From Cephalothrix simula (lineage: Eukaryota > Nemertea > Palaeonemertea > Archinemertea > Cephalotrichidae): DNA of 10,076 nt. Positions within the stretch are counted from its first letter, which is position 1, and the number at the start of each line of letters is the position of its first letter. The position numbers were made by a program, and so were the translations under genes. A model generated the notes under the pieces. It did no database searches. It worked only from the letters and a program-made list of their open reading frames with translations, and was not told where the DNA came from. The DNA is taken from assembly GCA_035591015.1 (NCBI GenBank), contig JAXIUW010236729.1, forward strand, positions 1 to 10,076. The letters run 5' to 3'. Positions 7,308 to 10,076 of the stretch are shown piece after piece.

Positions 7308-7927
7308 CATATTCCACGGTTCGTCTAAGCAAGGGACACGATTTTCAAAATATATCATGGCCAATATTTGCGGAAATTGAAAGAATATGATGTAATGATG
7401 GTAAAATGTGAAAAAAGCAAATCGGTTTCCTGGTTACTTTCCGAGATATGCGCATGCGCAGTGTTAAAAATCAGTGTGCACATGCCTGAATCCAAAATCT
7501 GACAGTGCAATTCGATTCTGTGGTGCCACTTTCCTATAATCTCATGCATTTCTGATGTCCAAATAAATGTAGCCGTTTACGAGATATAAGAATATAAAAT
7601 TCGGGAAAAAATGGGCAAATATTCTAATTTTGTTAAAAGTTTATACCTCCTAAAAGCTGCATTCTAAAATTAGATATGTCTCCAGATCACGGTTTAATGG
7701 GTAAGTGACCCTAGAGAATCGAATGGTACCGTCAGATTTCTGATTCAGGCATGCGCATACTGATTTTTAACACTCATGCGCATGTGCGTATCTCAGAAAG
7801 TAGCCAGGAAACCGATTTGCTTTTTCCACATTTTACAATCATTACATCATACTCATTCGAATCCCGCAAAAATTGGCCATGATATATTTTGAAAATCTTG
7901 TCCCTTGCTTAGACGAACCGTGATATG
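7308..7927. mobile_element. About 620-bp palindrome (long foldback element)
   Basis: The left arm (7308-7531) and right arm (7701-7927) are near-complete inverted copies. The outermost 24 bp are exact (7315-7338 with 7899-7922), as is a 26-bp block (7340-7365 with 7872-7897) and a block of about 22 bp around gcaaatcggtttcctgg. The pairing continues in degenerate form into the centre (aaatgtagccgttta near 7565 against the complement of taaaagctgcattc near 7650), so the structure is close to a full palindrome centred near 7618. Arms carry tgcgcatgcgca-type stretches. No transposase ORF is present; open frames here are by-products. Likely a MITE or foldback. Ends are near cacggttcgtc, and no target-site duplication is clear. 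Confidence 0.9.
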
Positions 7928-8070
7928 CAATTGCAAAGCCCTCACAGTAAATATGAAGTTGGACTTATTTTCATTCAAAAGTCTGCTATTCTGGCTCTGC
8001 ACAACGTCTCAGTTTTCATCAGATTTCGAAGAAAACTGGTAGTTGCTCACCCAAGCCCGTACATCCTTAA

Positions 8071-8369
8071 CTTTCGCCTGAACATCCTGAGGACCCTGAT
8101 GTAGGACAACCACGCTCAAGTAGCCCCCACATGGCCAGAGGCTGGAGAATCATGGGTGACAGCTTCTACACATACTCTTAGAAGATAACTGGATTCGATG
8201 CTGGCTTGACGCACAAACGCAAGCAAATTTGGAGCAAGAAAGAAATCAAAGATCGCGTTTTTCTCTGCCTGAGGAAGACTATCAGATGACTCTCCTTATA
8301 CATGCTTCAGTGGTGGTAGAGTTGGACATAGAGTTGGTGAGAAGTATAAACCCGAGTTTCTGGTTGTAG
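8071..8369 (+). pseudogene. Decayed coding-like region, unknown family
   Basis: Three overlapping frames look protein-like in succession. 8071-8178 contains LSPEHPEDPDVGQPR. 8105-8188 contains VAPTWPEAGESWVTAS. 8160 to the TAG at 8367-8369 gives a 69-residue acidic, Gln- and Leu-rich peptide containing DNWIRCWLDAQTQANLEQER and RFSLPEEDYQMTLL. The base composition is less AT-rich than its flanks. Successive frame changes suggest an old coding sequence carrying indels, or small exons whose borders I cannot fix. ttg|gtgaga near 8335 resembles a 5' splice site. No family is recognised and no start codon opens the long frame. Confidence 0.3.
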
Positions 8370-8420
8370 CGGTACCCTATCCTTGGTTAACCCACTACCT
8401 GTGTTGCCAAACAGGGATTA

Positions 8421-8436
8421 TAACCCTATAGGGTTA
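8421..8436. repeat. Perfect 16-bp palindrome
   Basis: taaccctatagggtta equals its own reverse complement and consists of a C-strand telomere-type hexamer, tata, then a G-strand one. It is a single occurrence, with no array. Confidence 0.8.
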
Positions 8437-9232
8437 GGAGTTTTCTTTCTCGTATTGAACGGGGGAACAATGGTAACGGGACACATCGAGACGCATCCTT
8501 TTAGCCAGTGCTCGGGGATGTTTTCCTTCAGAGGCATTAAACCGAAGTAAAAGAATGTGGCGCATTAAAACTCCAGCAGCATCTTCCCCAGCTTTTTCAA
8601 CACAGATCGAGAACCCCCTAGTTTATCCTAGCAGAAAAGCAGTTTCGAGATAAAAATTAATATTGCAGGTAAAGGATTGTGGTTTCCAATATCATCGTTC
8701 CAATCAAAGCAACATTAGATTGGGGACTAAAAAAATCAAGACCCGTTGGATTCGTCCTATACCCCTGTAATATTTTATTCAACCAATTTCCAAATCCAAT
8801 TGCGCATCTTTCCGCCATCCTTTTTTATCTAATGACACCAATACATACAAAAAGACAAGAAATTCTCATCACTTACCCAACATATCTTTGTTTATATTGA
8901 TTCTCTTTACACATAAATATATCTTTTACGTCATCTTATTTCTGAAGGGATAATGTTTGCCACACAGTAAGATAGGGAAAAGATAACCATAGTTATGGCA
9001 TTTTGACAATGAAATGACATACCGAGTCAATAAGTAAATCATATTGTGAAAAAGATGACTACATGAAATATGCAGCTTGAAGCATCTCCTTCATCTGATG
9101 ATATTGGAATGTGGTTCCCAAAATATAACACTGATGGTGCAATATAGTACAATGGTGTCACACGAGGTTTTACAAGAGTGCATTTTGAATTGGTATTTTT
9201 GTTGCACTCATTACAGTTTTCCAGAATTTGAG
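8437..9232. other. No gene recognised
   Basis: Splice-acceptor-like strings (tttttcaacacag near 8602 and atattgcag near 8668) occur but do not open onto a convincing exon. Frames over 8679-8900 (from a GTG) and 9039-9338 (minus, 99 codons) have no recognisable domain and fit chance expectation. Confidence 0.5.
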
Positions 9233-9292
9233 TCGGTAACGAACCTGAGCTACCGCAAAAATTCTTCGGCAGAGTTTGTTGCTCGTTACCGA
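9233..9292. other. Hairpin with 12-bp arms
   Basis: tcggtaacgaac (9233-9244) is mirrored by gctcgttaccga (9281-9292) with one mismatch and a 36-base loop. Flanks do not extend the pairing. Confidence 0.5.
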
Positions 9293-9399
9293 AAGGTTGT
9301 TCTTTATAGAGTCCCCTGAGCACCATAAGGAGTGTCAATAAGTGTACGAAAAAGTTCCGGTACCCTATAAAGATGGGCTATATTAGAGAGAAGTAGGGG

Positions 9400-9458
9400 C
9401 TTCCAGGCTTGAGCTAGGAGATTGGCCTGGAAGAGTTTCAATCCTCTCCTAAACTCAA
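9400..9458. other. Compact region with two competing hairpins
   Basis: cttccaggc (9400-9408) pairs perfectly with gcctggaag (9425-9433). The loop sequence ttgagctaggag (9409-9420) can instead pair with ctcctaaactcaa (about 9446-9458). The two pairings are mutually exclusive. No RNA family is recognised and no promoter is visible. Confidence 0.45.
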
Positions 9459-10076
9459 CTCAACTTGAACATAGATACTATAAATATTATATCAATAAAT
9501 GACAAAATACATGTAGTATAAAGCTATCTTATAAAAATATCATTTGTCAATGATAATTAGATTTTGAACCGAGCTCATTTTGTTATTTTGAAAGCCTAAG
9601 AATACTGAGAAAACAATTTCTTTTTTATTATAAACTGACATGACATTTTTATTTTATTCTTTCCTTGTACATTTCACGGAATTACTCTATATATGAGAAA
9701 ATGATATGCCTTCCAGTTTATGGATATAATGAAGGGTAACCTTCAGCGTTGTTATATATGGAAAGGGGAAAATATTCCAGAAGAAAAGTATAAAAAGACA
9801 TCTGGTAGACATGAAATAATCGATTATGACATGTAGGAGTGAATGAACTTATGACAATATCAACATGATCAATAGCAGCATTTTCTTTACAGTGACTACA
9901 GTGACTGTGGTGAAAAATATACGACATATGGAAACATCGGTTCGGTGAACGTCCGTTTTGTTGGCAAATTGTGATCCATAAAATACGCAAAAGAAAATGT
10001 TTTTTGTGTATAAAAATAATTTTTTTAATTCCCAGGGCTTTTTACAATTGTCTATGTCAATATGGGTTACTTCATT
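9459..10076. other. AT-rich sequence with no gene recognised
   Basis: Homopolymer-rich DNA. A 9-bp direct duplication (acagtgact twice, about 9889-9906) is the only repeat noticed. The 90-codon minus frame at 9718-9990 is His/Cys/Ser-rich without a recognisable motif and is treated as chance. Confidence 0.55.

Noticed and set aside
7355-7549. 64-codon minus ORF
   Set aside because: It lies inside the palindrome arm, and the mirrored arm does not preserve it.
9039-9338. 99-codon minus ORF
   Set aside because: No domain, signal peptide or splice context is recognisable. A few such frames are expected in 10 kb of this composition.
9718-9990. 90-codon minus ORF with several His and Cys
   Set aside because: The Cys/His spacing does not fit a classical zinc finger, and the remaining composition looks random.

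Overview
This is AT-rich eukaryotic DNA with no convincingly intact gene. Nothing looks bacterial: there are no long ORFs, operon spacing or Shine-Dalgarno-type starts. The window is instead built from transposon remnants, foldback (palindromic) elements and tandem arrays set in plain AT-rich sequence. A G-rich TTAGGG-like array and patches such as tacatgtacatgta suggest a metazoan, perhaps a marine invertebrate. That assignment is weak inference; no gene confirms it.

Layout. 1-650: a possible degenerate tRNA-derived SINE head and a decayed coding-like stretch. 654-731: a short tandem array with a 15-16 bp unit. 782-1039 (minus): a weak candidate exon. 1308-1618: a run of neighbouring hairpins, two of them large foldbacks. 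1619-2815: featureless. 2816-3184: a foldback element with arms of about 120 bp. 3632-3844: a compound telomere-like minisatellite. 3934-4269: a C-rich CCCGATT array. 4749-4983: two GC-rich blocks that partly mirror each other. 5015-5935: a complete-looking non-autonomous DNA transposon with inverted ends and a perfect 8-bp target-site duplication, most like hAT. 5936-7307: nothing beyond small hairpins. 7308-7927: a palindrome of about 620 bp. 8071-8369: decayed coding-like sequence. 8421-8436, 9233-9292 and 9400-9458: a short palindrome and two small hairpins. The remainder has no recognised content.

No cooperating gene set is visible. The best supported observations are the 905-bp transposon with its 8-bp duplication, the large palindrome, and the G-rich array lying next to the C-rich array. 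Most open frames in the window are either chance frames or translations of repeats.
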